DNA from: Bretschneidera sinensis | Taxonomy: Eukaryota; Streptophyta; Magnoliopsida; Brassicales; Akaniaceae | Assembly: GCA_023935145.1 (NCBI GenBank) | Contig: CM043705.1 | Location: forward strand, 56,080,084 to 56,144,083 | Length of the DNA stretch: 64,000 bases | Direction of reading: 5' to 3' | Shown here: piece by piece, positions 23,000-32,545 of the stretch | How the letters are laid out: each line of letters begins with the position of its first letter | How positions within the stretch are numbered: position 1 is the stretch's first letter | Made by a program: the position numbers and the translations under genes | The notes under the pieces: generated by a model | What the model was told of the DNA's origin: nothing | The model's input: only the letters and a program-made list of their open reading frames with translations | The model's database searches: none

Positions 23000-23920
23000 T
23001 GTTGGTATTTGTCTAAGGATCAAACAGGAAAAGAGTTCAGCATCAGGTCACCAGGTGTGCACCGCACCTCAAGAGATCCGTGCCTCACCTTGCAGCAAGG
23101 AGAAGTCTTCTCGCCAGGTGTGCACCGCACCTCAAAGAGGCTATGCCGCAGCGCCCAGAACCTAGAGAAGTGTGGCCCTATTGTGCGTCGCTGCCAGCCC
23201 TGTTCTGGGCCGCTGGGCCGCGGCGCCAGGCACACTGAGACAAGTTTTTCCAACAACTTCAGATGGTCCATGGAGCATGTCTAAAATGCACAGGATCACT
23301 TAGACTCTTAGAGAGCTATAGGTCTTTAGTTCTTGAGATCTAAAGGTGGAGATTGATCTCCAAGATTGGATGAGGAAGTCATTGCCCTATATAAAGGGTC
23401 ATCTAGGAGCCATTCAAGACATGATGTGAGGTGAGCATCCAGGTGATGTAAAATGATATGTGAATGTGTGTGAAATAGAACACATGGGTGTGTGAGAGTG
23501 CAAAGACACTAACCATAGGAGAGACTCATTCAAGAGAGGCTGGTTGTTTAGAGAGAGAGTAGTATAGATCAGAGATTCAAGGGCTTTGTAGTTGGAATTT
23601 TCTTGGGGAAAATTCCAGGGAAACACTTAGTCCTTATCACATTCTTTTTCTCTTCTTTTGTTCTTCAAGAACGGTGTTAAGATCAAGATTAGATCATGTT
23701 CATGAAGAGGTGTTGTTGTAATTGTAAGAACTCATTGATTTAGTGTAGAGAGCTTGGAGGAGCTGACGGGGACGTAGGCACATTGCCGAACCTCGAAAAC
23801 AATTGCTTGTGTTCTTTCTTTGATTGGTTTGATTCCTCTTTTGTTTCGATTTTATTACAAGTCATTCTAGACTTGGGTGTTTGGAAGATCACCACCTGGG
23901 CATCTTGAGGGTGATTTTTA
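23000..23920 (+). repeat. 3' LTR of outer Copia
   Basis: Begins TGTTGGTATTTGTC at 23000 and matches 12404-13297. The last bases run into the target duplication, so the exact end is uncertain by about three bases. Confidence 0.85.
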
Positions 23921-23925
23921 ACAAT

Positions 23926-24369
23926 TTTGGTATCTTGAAGGCTCGTATCGTAAATGTAACTCGTACTTAAAAACTTCCTAATTGATGCCTTCTCACCGAT
24001 TTTTGAAATGTTGATTCCACAATTGGATATTGCCATCCAAGTGATAACCGGCCATGGGGAGTTTTTCCGCCTCTTCGTGCCTTGGAACTCAAAAAATTTC
24101 TCCACTAGACAAATCCATCCGGTTGGATTATCCATGCCATTATAGCGTGGAAAGTCCAACTTAGTGATTTTGGGGGTGAGAGAGCCTCCTCCCTGAAGGC
24201 TATGATGGAGCCTGCGAGAAGACTCAGAATCATCTTCATGTCCTCCACTCCGCATATAAAAACGAGCAAACATGCTCTCTATATGTTTCAAGAGACGTTC
24301 TTCACTAGCCTTCATAGCTTGTTGTAGTTCCTTTTGGCCCGCAGCCAATGAGCCAAGCTCATTCTCCAC
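23926..24369 (-). pseudogene. Ty3/gypsy gag N-terminus (5' part of split gene)
   Basis: Starts MENELGSLAAGQKELQQAMK at 24369 and continues with a coiled coil, then KLDFPRYNGMDNPTGWICLV and EKFFEFQGT, the start of the gypsy gag capsid region. After SYIYD.. it meets the outer Copia 3' LTR; the next gag residues (FFGDLTKLK..) are found at 12403, on the far side of the Copia insertion. A frame change near 23980 is likely. Confidence 0.8.
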
Positions 24370-24789
24370 TTACTCGAGATGGTGGTCGGACATGCCTGGC
24401 TCTGATACCAAGTTCTTACGTGCCAGAGTTTGCGACATCGTAGTTGGTTTATGAATGGGTAGAGAACAAGGATCGTCCTTGCGTGCTCTACCTATGATGG
24501 AATTTTGTAGGACACTTCGAGGTATCCTAGGCCTCCTTAGTTGGTTTAATTTGAGAAAAACCACAACTCCAAATCAACACAAGGTTGAAGATAATATTGA
24601 TGAAATATATTCTTTATTCTTGGCCTCAAGCTATTAAATAGCCAAATAGCTTTTGATGGAATAGGCAATAACCCATTCTTACAGAAATGAAAATTACAAT
24701 CGCATAATTCTAGCACAAATTTATTGAAAGGAAATAACATTGATTGAAAGAAAATAACATTTATTTAATGATTAATGGTAAGCATCAAT
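24370..24789 (-). mobile_element. Primer site and probable 5' LTR of the split gypsy
   Basis: Minus strand TGGTATCAGAGCCAGGC (tRNA-Met type PBS) lies at about 24396-24412, 30 nt from the gag start. Upstream on that strand is an LTR-like stretch that could start at TGATGCTTACC near 24789. Only one copy is present because the 3' half of the element is missing, so the LTR limits are an estimate. Confidence 0.55.
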
Positions 24790-25040
24790 CACTCCCATCC
24801 CATGATTCTTTGTCCCTGAAAAAGACCTTAACCAGCTTAGTTTCGTAATCAATATAATATGATTTCAAACTTTTTGTACGGAACACATTCAGAAGGAATC
24901 GATTGGAACCCAGATTAATTCAAGAGGCCTAAAAGATAATAATAAAAAAATTGGATTCATGTTACTTTCTACTAAAACTCCAGTCCTTCATTTATAAATT
25001 AGCTAGCATAACTTCTCATACCTGGTATACTTATCTTGAC
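24790..25040 (+). promoter_or_regulatory. Probable promoter of the quinoprotein pseudogene
   Basis: Single-copy-looking DNA directly upstream of exon 1. A TATA-like 'tttataaatt' at 24991 sits 50 bp before the ATG at 25041. No other motif is evident. Confidence 0.4.
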
Positions 25041-25136
25041 ATGGGCCATATCAAGACGAGAATTTATCATGGCAGCAGTGCCATTGTTCTCATGGTGATG
25101 TGTTTATTTGTACTTGTAAATCATACAGAAGCAGCG
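25041..25136 (+). pseudogene. Polyvinylalcohol-dehydrogenase-like gene, exon 1
   Basis: ATG at 25041 opens 32 codons ending in a hydrophobic signal-peptide-like segment (SSAIVLMVMCLFVLVNHTEA). A splice donor GCG|GTAAGT follows at 25137. Plant polyvinylalcohol-dehydrogenase-like quinoproteins have a signal peptide followed by WLNHGGDL..RRYA, and that sequence is found in exon 2 at 25854. The intron in between carries a hAT MITE. The exon itself is open, but the gene is broken downstream. Confidence 0.6.
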
Positions 25137-25182
25137 GTAAGTATTGCTAATTGATCTTTTCAGTCTCAACCTCTCTTTATAC

Positions 25183-25772
25183 TAGGGATGGCAACGGGGC
25201 TGGGAATGGGCGGGGTTGAATTCCCCATCCCCATCTCCGCGAAGCTCACAATTTTTCCCCATCTCGGTTCTCCAAGAAAAATCAAGTCCCTGCGGGGAAT
25301 TTTCCTCAGCAAAACCAAAGTCACGAGACTACATAAAATATGAACTATTTTATGCCAATAGCCCATAAATAGAGGACTTTTAAAGGCCCAAGTTAGGTAA
25401 GGCCGAAAATTTTAACACTTTTACTTGTTAAAGCCTAAGTTGGTCTTATGGCCATTAAGAAACAGTGTTATAAAATAGAAATTGCAAGTGGTATTTATAA
25501 GACATGAATTATCATTTAAGTTAAAATCTTATAAATTTGAAGTGGGAATTCAACAAATTCATTTAATAAAAAAACATAAATTTATGATTGAAAATATAAT
25601 ATATTATTTATAGGGTTCGAGAAATTCGGGGCGGGAACCTATATCTCCGTCCCCGTCCCCGTCCCTACTAAGGCAACGGGAAATTTTTTTTCCTTATCCT
25701 CGTCTCCGTACCCCAACGGGGGATTTTTTCCCAAATCGGGGGTGCCCAATTTGAACAAAATTGCCATCCCCA
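25183..25772. mobile_element. hAT-type MITE in the intron
   Basis: Terminal inverted repeats TAGGGATGGCAA (25183) and TTGCCATCCCCA (to 25772). The left 8-bp flank is CTTTATAC; the right flank is TTTTATAT, two transitions away. The paralogous copy at 51961 keeps CTTTATAC exactly, confirming an 8-bp duplication typical of hAT. Internally G/C-rich ends surround an AT-rich core; there is no transposase. Confidence 0.8.
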
Positions 25773-25853
25773 TTTTATATGTATCTGCATCTATTGACAC
25801 TCATAAACCAAAGTGACTTTTGTCAATGAAATGTTGTTTTACATGGTTTTTAG

Positions 25854-25994
25854 TGGCTAAATCACAGGTCGATTTAACCAACAAAAGGTATGTTGTTGGA
25901 GAAGTGCTGCACAACCCTGTTAACTAGGAGGAACTAGCTGTTAAGATGGGCATTCTACTTCCAGCTGGAACGGTTTCTTGTATGCAGTTAGTGT
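25854..25994 (+). pseudogene. Polyvinylalcohol-dehydrogenase-like gene, exon 2 (copy 1)
   Basis: After acceptor TTTTTAG the sequence reads WLNH, then a one-base shift, then DLTNKRYVVGEVLHNPVN and, after another shift, RWAFYFQ. This corresponds to the N-terminal GGDL..RRYA..INP...L.W.F segment of plant quinoprotein (PQQ beta-propeller) dehydrogenase-like proteins. A TAG replaces Tyr after VN. Coding homology ends near 25990 where a repeated LTR-like element begins. Confidence 0.6.
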
Positions 25995-26600
25995 TGGAGT
26001 TTTGTTGGAAAAACACGATTCAATAGACTGAATGATTTATTCAGTCGATGAAGGACATAAAGTTTCTATCGTCGATGGGATTAGGATTCAGTCGACTGAA
26101 TACTTGACATCTTATACTTTTTCTTTTGAAATATTGATTTAGTTAACTGAATAAAACATTTAGTTGACTGAATGTTCATTATTTTGAAATTTGAATTCCA
26201 ACAACTATAATTTTTCAGAGATGTCATGTCTTTTTGTCAAGAGCTACGTTTTTTAAATCGGTGCTCTTCATTTTCTGACCGTTTGAAGTTGAAACGAAAT
26301 CTATAAATACTTCTAATAACTTCCAAATTAACCACATTTCCTTTTTTAAAATTTATTTTTCTTTTCTTCTACATTTACTTATGAAAATATGCAATTAATT
26401 TTCTTAATTGTTTCAAAAGAGAACTTAAGGAATAATCTTTGATTTTTCTCTTAGAGATTCTTAGAGACTTCGAGTATCCCAGAGAAATATTTATCAGAAC
26501 CCAAAGCAATATAATGGGGACAAACAAAGCCTTAAAGATAGCTTTGATATGTGTCTCAAAGTCACCATAAATTATATAATACTTAGAGATTCTGTATCCA
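25995..26600 (+). mobile_element. Probable solo-LTR-like insertion (copy 1)
   Basis: Starts near TGTTGGAGTTTTGTTGG and carries several copies of the palindromic motif TCAGTCGACTGA and variants, a TATA-like 'tctataaatact' near 26303 and a pyrimidine-rich 3' part. A second copy lies at 56031-56640 in the same position relative to exon 2. The TG start and TATA box suggest an LTR; no second LTR or coding part is seen. Confidence 0.5.
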
Positions 26601-26694
26601 CAAATCACTCTTGACTCTCGACAGCTCAAACTGCAGTTAGGCCAAATAGTTGCGTACTTGCTTTTTTTCTTGTTTTATTCTCAATTGGGCATTC

Positions 26695-26808
26695 TACGTG
26701 GGAGTGTCATCCCTTGATGAGGGATTACCGGATGAATAATGCTGCACTTTTAGAGGAAGCCTAGTAAAGCTAGATGTTAGAACCGGTTCAATCATATGGC
26801 AAACCTAC
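26695..26808 (+). pseudogene. Quinoprotein exon with WAFYVGVSSLDEGL (copy 1)
   Basis: Encodes WAFYVGVSSLDEGLPDE, a TAA stop where the other copies have CAA, then CCTFRGSLVKLDVRTGSIIW. The segment VKLDVRTGSIIWQTY is a PQQ-type beta-propeller repeat found in plant polyvinylalcohol-dehydrogenase-like proteins. The acceptor AG of the other two copies is AA here (26693-26694). Non-functional. Confidence 0.7.
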
Positions 26809-27377
26809 GAGCTTGAGCTCAGCAGCCTTAAGAGGCTTTAATGAGGGTAATGAGCCTGTAATTATTTTTTATTTCAATAAATAAAAAAGCATAATATATA
26901 TTAATATTATAAATTAAGAACCTAAACAAGAATTAACTAAATCTTACAAACCATCATTTACAAATTAAGTACTTAAAATCACTTTGTACAAAGTTCAAAC
27001 AATCTTAATTTAAGACAAACCATACAAAAGTAAATAAAAACTAGATTTTAACCGAGTTTAATCAATCAAATTCTTCAAAAATTCAACACTAGTATAGACT
27101 TGGTCCTAGAATATCCATAATCAAGTCCCATCATACCAAAGATATAAAAAAGTATGAACATTATATAAGCAAATCAATTCAATAAGCTTTTGGAAAGCAT
27201 ATTAAAAGTCCAAAAGAATTACTTTTATGAGAATAAACGGTCTTCTTCAACTAAAAGTATTAAAAAGAAACATCCTATACACATTTAAATTATAATTGAC
27301 CTTTTTGATGGAAACTAGTATTTTTTATTGGATGTTTTTAAGAAGAAAAAAGAAAAGAAATTAGAAGATATATATAT
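26809..27377. repeat. Spacer block Q, copy 1 (with a ~540-bp deletion)
   Basis: Non-coding and AT-rich. It matches 31457-32545 and 56841-57990 but lacks the part equivalent to about 31565-32100. It ends in a short (AT) run that in copy 3 has expanded to about 70 bp. Confidence 0.7.
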
Positions 27378-29330
27378 GTAACGACCCATCCCGAGTGGGT
27401 CCTACTCAGAATAGCTCATTTCAATACTGAGAACCTTGACTCAAGATGCAACCTATATAAATTACCAATCAAACAACATTCTTTTCCCAAACATTACAAT
27501 TTATACAAACATATATCTTTACATACATGGGATTTTTCAAATGCAAGTAAGAAATTTTTTAAGGTTTCAAAAGACACAAGTAAAAAAGGAAAATCTTCTT
27601 CAATTACAACTAATTTGTACACTTTTTCAAAGATGAAACCAAGAACAAAATTTAAACTCTTAGAAAGGTTCAATGAGACAAGGATGCCGTGAACTGAGAC
27701 CTTACAAGGAACTTATTTCAACTTGAAATCAAGTCTTTCGGTGATTTCTTGAAAAGTTAATAAAATGGGGTGAGCTATAAAGCTCAATGAGAAAACATCT
27801 TACTAGAAGTAATTGTATTGGGATTTAGGCTATTTATTTTCAAATCTTGTAATATAATCACTTTTTATAAACATAAATTGAGTAGGACTTTTCATTACAC
27901 TTCTGATTATGTTTCTTATTTTATTTACCATAAAAGAAGTAATCACTACAACAACACTAATAAACTTAATTAGTTATAAAACAATTAGTCGAAAACTCCT
28001 TCTTCCACAACATAACATTAACCCTTTATAAACAACATTAATCCCAATAGTTTCTAATTTACAGCAATCAACATTTCAAGCCATTCATAGGTCAAATTCA
28101 AAACATGCCTCTAATGGGCCAATTACAACACGTAACCATCGTGGGCCAAATAACTCGAACAATATCCTTACATATTTTCAAACGTTTACAATTTAAAAGT
28201 ATAAGTACACAAAATAATTAATCTTCACTACAAAGTATATCAAAATAATTATAAACTCACAAAATACATCTCATCTCATTCATAAATTATATATATGCTT
28301 CATTGGGTAAATACAAACATACACCTTCTATAAATCAACATAAAAATTCTAAATAAAATTCCATGCAAGGAAAATGTAAAAAAATGACCATTCAATTCCC
28401 ATTTTAAATTTTTTTCCCTTCCTTGGGTTAATTATAACATAACGGGAACATCTCCCCATGTACCAGTACATATTGAATTTTTTTTTTCAAAACACCGAAT
28501 CCCCTCTACCTAGGTAACAACCAACTCTAGGCAGGACCCTATCATTCCCTCCACCTAGGTAACAACCTAAACTAGGGGAGGTCCATACATACCCTCCACC
28601 TAGGGAACGACCTATGGGATCCTATCATTCTCTCCACCTAGGTAACAACCTAAACTAGGCGAGGTCGATGCATACCCTCCACCTAGGTAACAACCTACAC
28701 TAGGCGAGATCCATACATACCCTTCACCTAGGTAACAACCTGCACTAGGTGGGATAATATCCTTTCCAATATCATTCTTTTCCTTACTATCCTTACAAAT
28801 CATGTCTATACAATGCATTAATAATATCTCTAGTTTCAACACAAAATCCACAACCAATCATATTACAATCATTCCATCCACAACAATTACAAAAATATCA
28901 AGATATTCATATCATTATTTCCTTATACATCCATATACCAATAAAAATTATTATCTAATTATCAATGCATTTTCATAATCATTTATTACATTACGCTTAC
29001 TAAGAGTAAATTGAAACTCACCTTAATAGCACCGAGTGCTATTCTTGGACTTTTTCCTTACCTTTACTTCGTTCTTCCACCATACCTAAAGAACATACTA
29101 TCTAGTTTGCAAATCCAAGAAGTATACAAGTAATTAATAATTATTTATCAAGAAATTACAAGAATTAATCAAAAGACTACAATCCCACAAGTTTCCTTTT
29201 CTTTGTTTACCTTTCCTCATTCTTTCTTTCCTTTCCTTAACAAAATTGTTATTCATAACTCAAGACAGTGATATTAAATTTACTTACTACTTCTTCCATT
29301 TTTGTAAGGAATCATACCAATCCAATAATG
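27378..29330. repeat. Uncharacterised long repeat R, copy 1 (3'-truncated)
   Basis: Starts AACGACCCATCCCGAGTGG after an (AT) tract and runs through blocks shared with three other copies (32546, 57990 and 59653): 'ggatgccgtgaactgagacc', 'ggggtgagctataaagct', the 45-bp minisatellite and 'agcaccgagtgctattcttg'. No coding domain is evident on either strand. It breaks off at about 29330, where the promoter block P begins, while copies 2 and 4 continue about 850 bp further. Confidence 0.7.
28500..28765. repeat. 45-bp minisatellite in R copy 1
   Basis: Five to six imperfect units based on 'ccctccacctaggtaacaac' plus 'ctaaactaggcgaggtccat'. Because 45 is divisible by three, the minus strand reads a repetitive 15-residue pattern (GCYLGGGYVWISPS-like) without stops. 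This explains the ORF seen there; I see no evidence of translation. Confidence 0.8.
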
Positions 29331-30371
29331 TGGGTTAATTCCATCTTAATCGGTTTCGTTTTGAATGGAATGGAAATGGCAAACAGAGCATCTATTTATA
29401 GTGAGTTAATGGGATTTGATTCTTGTATAATTGCTTTCTAGCCCCTTTCAGTATTATGCAAAGAAAAAATAGATATAAGGGAACGAAGCCTTACTTACAC
29501 AGTGAACCTGGACGCAACTATGGCCAAAGTGGAAGAAAGAGAATAATTGTGAAGTGAGTTATCCAGCCTTTCCTTTTCAGCTTTTCACATAGATATATGT
29601 GTAACAAAACTAAACAGCATGCTCCCGATTAACCAGATTCCGGCATATACAAATTCCTATGTAATTAATGGAAGTTGAACACGGTTGAGTTCATAGTCAT
29701 AGGTATAACGAGGACCACACAAAGGTTGAAAATTTGAACACGAGGCTTTCCCATAGTCATTCAAACAGAAACGATACCAATATTTTGAGTACAATATTAA
29801 ATACCCACTATTTAGACCCAAAATTTTATGCAAAATCGGCTGATGAGTTGTAAGAAAGTTCATGGGTAACTCATAGTGAAAGAAAAGTCTGTGAATCAGT
29901 TTTTCTACGTATCACTTACCATTCATTAAGGATAAGGGTCTAAAATGGGGGTATGGTTATCGTCATAATTATCATTTATAATTTTAATTAATTAGTTTTG
30001 TAGAAATGAAAAAGAATGAAGATGTGACGTGCCAAGAGGAGAAGAGAGGAGGGATTAAGGCCACTACTGTTGATACTATTCTCTACCAATATTTATCCTT
30101 CCCACAATTCTGACCAGGTTCACTTCAGGAAACTTAATGAAGATGGAATTTCCTTGAGATGATCTACATGAGGGTGTCTGAGAGAACAAATTTTTTCTAT
30201 TAATTGTCTTCGTAGATGACTCAGCTGTAAAATATTTGATAAATATTTCAGGAGATGATAATGGTTAATAATCAGCGTTTAAAACTTCAATATATATCTG
30301 CTTTGTGTGCACCTTTAATAAATTTTAGATTAACAAAAGAAAGCAGAAAAAAAAGGTTAGAAGCTTAAATG
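29331..30371 (-). promoter_or_regulatory. Orphan MIR395 promoter block P, copy 1
   Basis: Matches 42998-44080, the region upstream (on the minus strand) of hairpin 3. The TATA box (minus CTATAAATA, at 29394-29401) is preserved, but the expected hairpin just left of 29331 is absent: the sequence jumps into repeat R. The short minus-strand frame at 29657-29863, also present at 43333-43524, has no recognisable domain. Confidence 0.65.
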
Positions 30372-30807
30372 TGATAGAGTTGGTGCATACTTCACAAGAC
30401 TAGATCTGTAGAACCCCGGATGAACCCGGGATCCCGCTCCCTAGTGAGCTAGCGGGGCCCCGATCCCTAGAGAGCAGGCAGGGGTTAGGGAGGAGTGCCC
30501 CCGAAACTTTTGGGCCATGTGTATGAGTTGGGCCTGGTTTTTTGCTTGGCGGTTTGGGCTTGGGCCCATGAAGAGCCATAGTTCTGCGGCAGAACGGAAA
30601 CCTAATTAGACCCTAATTAGGACGTCTTAAGTTGAATATAAATACTCTTTATGTACTGAGCATACATTGTAAATGAGAGATTTTTGAGATTGATAATAAG
30701 TAACTTCTGGCAGAACGTAGCCCTATTATTGGGTGAACCTGGTTATCTTGTCTTATTTTCTTTCAGTTTTAATTCGTATGATTGACAGGTCTCGAATCGT
30801 TCAAAAT
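30372..30807 (+). mobile_element. 436-bp LTR-like insertion in block P
   Basis: Absent from the paralogous site near 44080. It is flanked by AAATG on both sides (30367-30371 and 30808-30812). It has a G/C-rich first part ('gaaccccggatgaacccggg'), a TATA-like 'atataaatactctt' near 30639 and a transcription-end-like 3' part, so it resembles a solo LTR or TRIM. The uninterrupted paralog already contains AATGAATG, so the target duplication is not certain. Confidence 0.55.
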
Positions 30808-31210
30808 AAATGTTTAACTATTATATAGAGGTTTTGCCATATTGCCTCAATAATATTATGAAGTCCAGCGAAAGATTGCGTTTTGCACAAAATGGAATCA
30901 AACCACTAAGCATTCACTGGAGTGTTCAGAAGTATCTAGAATCGTATAGAGATTTTTTTTTTTTTTTTTCGCAGTAAAAAAATACAATTTAAGTCTATAT
31001 TATGAATAAGCAGGATGCATTGATGAGGTCTTATGGTCTAGACTAAAGTCCTGGAACTACCAAGTCCCAAGTTTGATTCCTATGGATTATAAGTGTGGGT
31101 TATTTTTTCAACTTATATAAGTTTGATTCCTTTTGATTTTTGAATTTTTGAATTAGTCTAATTCTAAAATGACAATTTTTTGTGTGGTATTACTCTTGGT
31201 CCTTTAAATT
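30808..31210. repeat. Block P copy 1, remainder, with SINE-like segment
   Basis: Matches 44082-44560. At about 31020-31080, 'ggtctagactaaag' and 'caagtttgattcc' look like the A and B boxes of a tRNA-derived SINE; the same pair occurs at 44310-44370. At 31210 the sequence jumps to the quinoprotein exon block of the next unit. Confidence 0.55.
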
Positions 31211-31332
31211 GTAAATTCTATACATACTACTTAGAGATTCTGTATCCACAAATCACTTTTGACTCTCGACAGCTCAAACTGCAGTCAGGCCAAATAGTTG
31301 TGTACTTGCTTTTTTTCCTATTTTGTTCCCAG

Positions 31333-31456
31333 TTGGGCATTCTACATAGGAGTGTCATCCCTAGAGGAGGGATTACCAGCTGAACAATGCTGCCCTTTCA
31401 GAGGAAGCCTGGTAAAGCTAGATGTTAGAACCGGTTCAATCATATGGAAAACCTAT
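31333..31456 (+). pseudogene. Quinoprotein exon WAFYIGVSSLEEGL (copy 2)
   Basis: Preceded by a good acceptor (TTTTGTTCCCAG) and open throughout: WAFYIGVSSLEEGLPAEQCC, PFRGSLVKLDVRTGSIIWKTY. It is the cleanest of three copies (others at 26695 and 56717). Homology to the family stops after KTY; no donor or following exon is seen, and no other exon of the gene accompanies it here. Confidence 0.7.
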
Positions 31457-32545
31457 AAGCTCGAGCTCACCAGCCTTAAAAGGCCTTAATGAGGCTAACA
31501 AGCCTGTAATAATTTTTTATTTTAATAAATAAAAAAACATAATACATATTAATTTTATAATATATGTAAAAAAAAAGTTTATATTAATCGAAAAGATTAA
31601 CTAGCCTGACGAGTCAGACAGTTGGATATTTCAGCTCAACTCGACAAGGTAAATGAGTCAATTTAATAGACTCGAGCTCGATCCAAAGTTTGACAAACCA
31701 AGCTTAATCTGACCAAATTCAAATTAATTCTTACAAAATTTTTATTTGGATGATAGCAATTGAAGTTTAAGAACTCCATAAATTTTATTTATATTTATAT
31801 ACAAAATTTGTTCTTTCCTACTCCAAAGAAATGAATAAATTTTTACAAGTCTAGTTTAGGGGTGAGCATGAGTCAGTTTGGGTTGAGTTTGCCTAAAAAA
31901 GTAGCCTAACCCAATTATACCGGGTTGAAAGAATCTCAACTCAACCCATAAACCCATCCAACCCTAGCCTAACACAACCCATTTAAATTTGTTTGGATCA
32001 CCGGTTTAGTTTTTTTTTTTTCACTTAAAAATTAATGCAAACATATTATCGAAAAAATATTTTACTATAATTATTCATAGTTCATTATATCCAAAATCAA
32101 ATCCATATAAGAATTTACTAAATCTTACAAACCATCATTTACAAATTAAGTACCTAAAATCACTTCGTACAAAGTTCAAACAATCTTAATTTAAGACAAA
32201 CCATACAAAAGTAAATAAAAACTAGATTTTAACAGTGTTTGATCGATCAAATTCTCCAAGCCTTAGAATATCCATAATCAAGTCCCATCATACCAAAGAT
32301 ATAAAAAAGTATGAACATTATAGAAGCAAACCAATTCAATAAGCTTTTGGAAAGCATATTAAAAGTCCAAAAGAATTATTTTTACGAGAATAAACGGTCT
32401 TCTTCAACTAAAAAGTATTAAAAAGAAACATCCTATAGATGTTTAAACTATAATTGGCCTTTTTTGATTGAAACTAGTATTTTTTGTTGGAGGTTTTTAA
32501 GAAGAAGGAAGAAAAGAAATGAGAAGATATATATATATATATATA
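31457..32545. repeat. Spacer block Q, copy 2 (full)
   Basis: AT-rich, non-coding, matches 56841-57990. It contains a stretch of 'caactcaaccca'-type repeats near 31930-31990 and ends in an (AT) run at 32527-32546. Confidence 0.7.

Larger units (their letters stand above)
12404..23920 (+). mobile_element. Outer Ty1/copia element (hosts a nested copy)
   Basis: LTRs at 12404-13297 and 23000-23920 flank a degenerate gag-pol. The element lies inside a minus-strand gypsy gag. The 5 bases before it are ACAAT (12399-12403), and ACAAT follows at 23921-23925, overlapping the 3' LTR end by a few bases. Joining the flanks restores the gypsy reading. The pol is split at 16840 by a second Copia of the same family. 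With the guest removed, the host is about 5.6 kb. It has internal deletions in gag, RT and RNase H, so it is not autonomous. Confidence 0.85.

Noticed and set aside
24951..25154. 67-codon ORF read as a single gene.
   Set aside because: Only the part from ATG 25041 to the donor at 25137 fits the quinoprotein exon 1; the rest is upstream and intron sequence.
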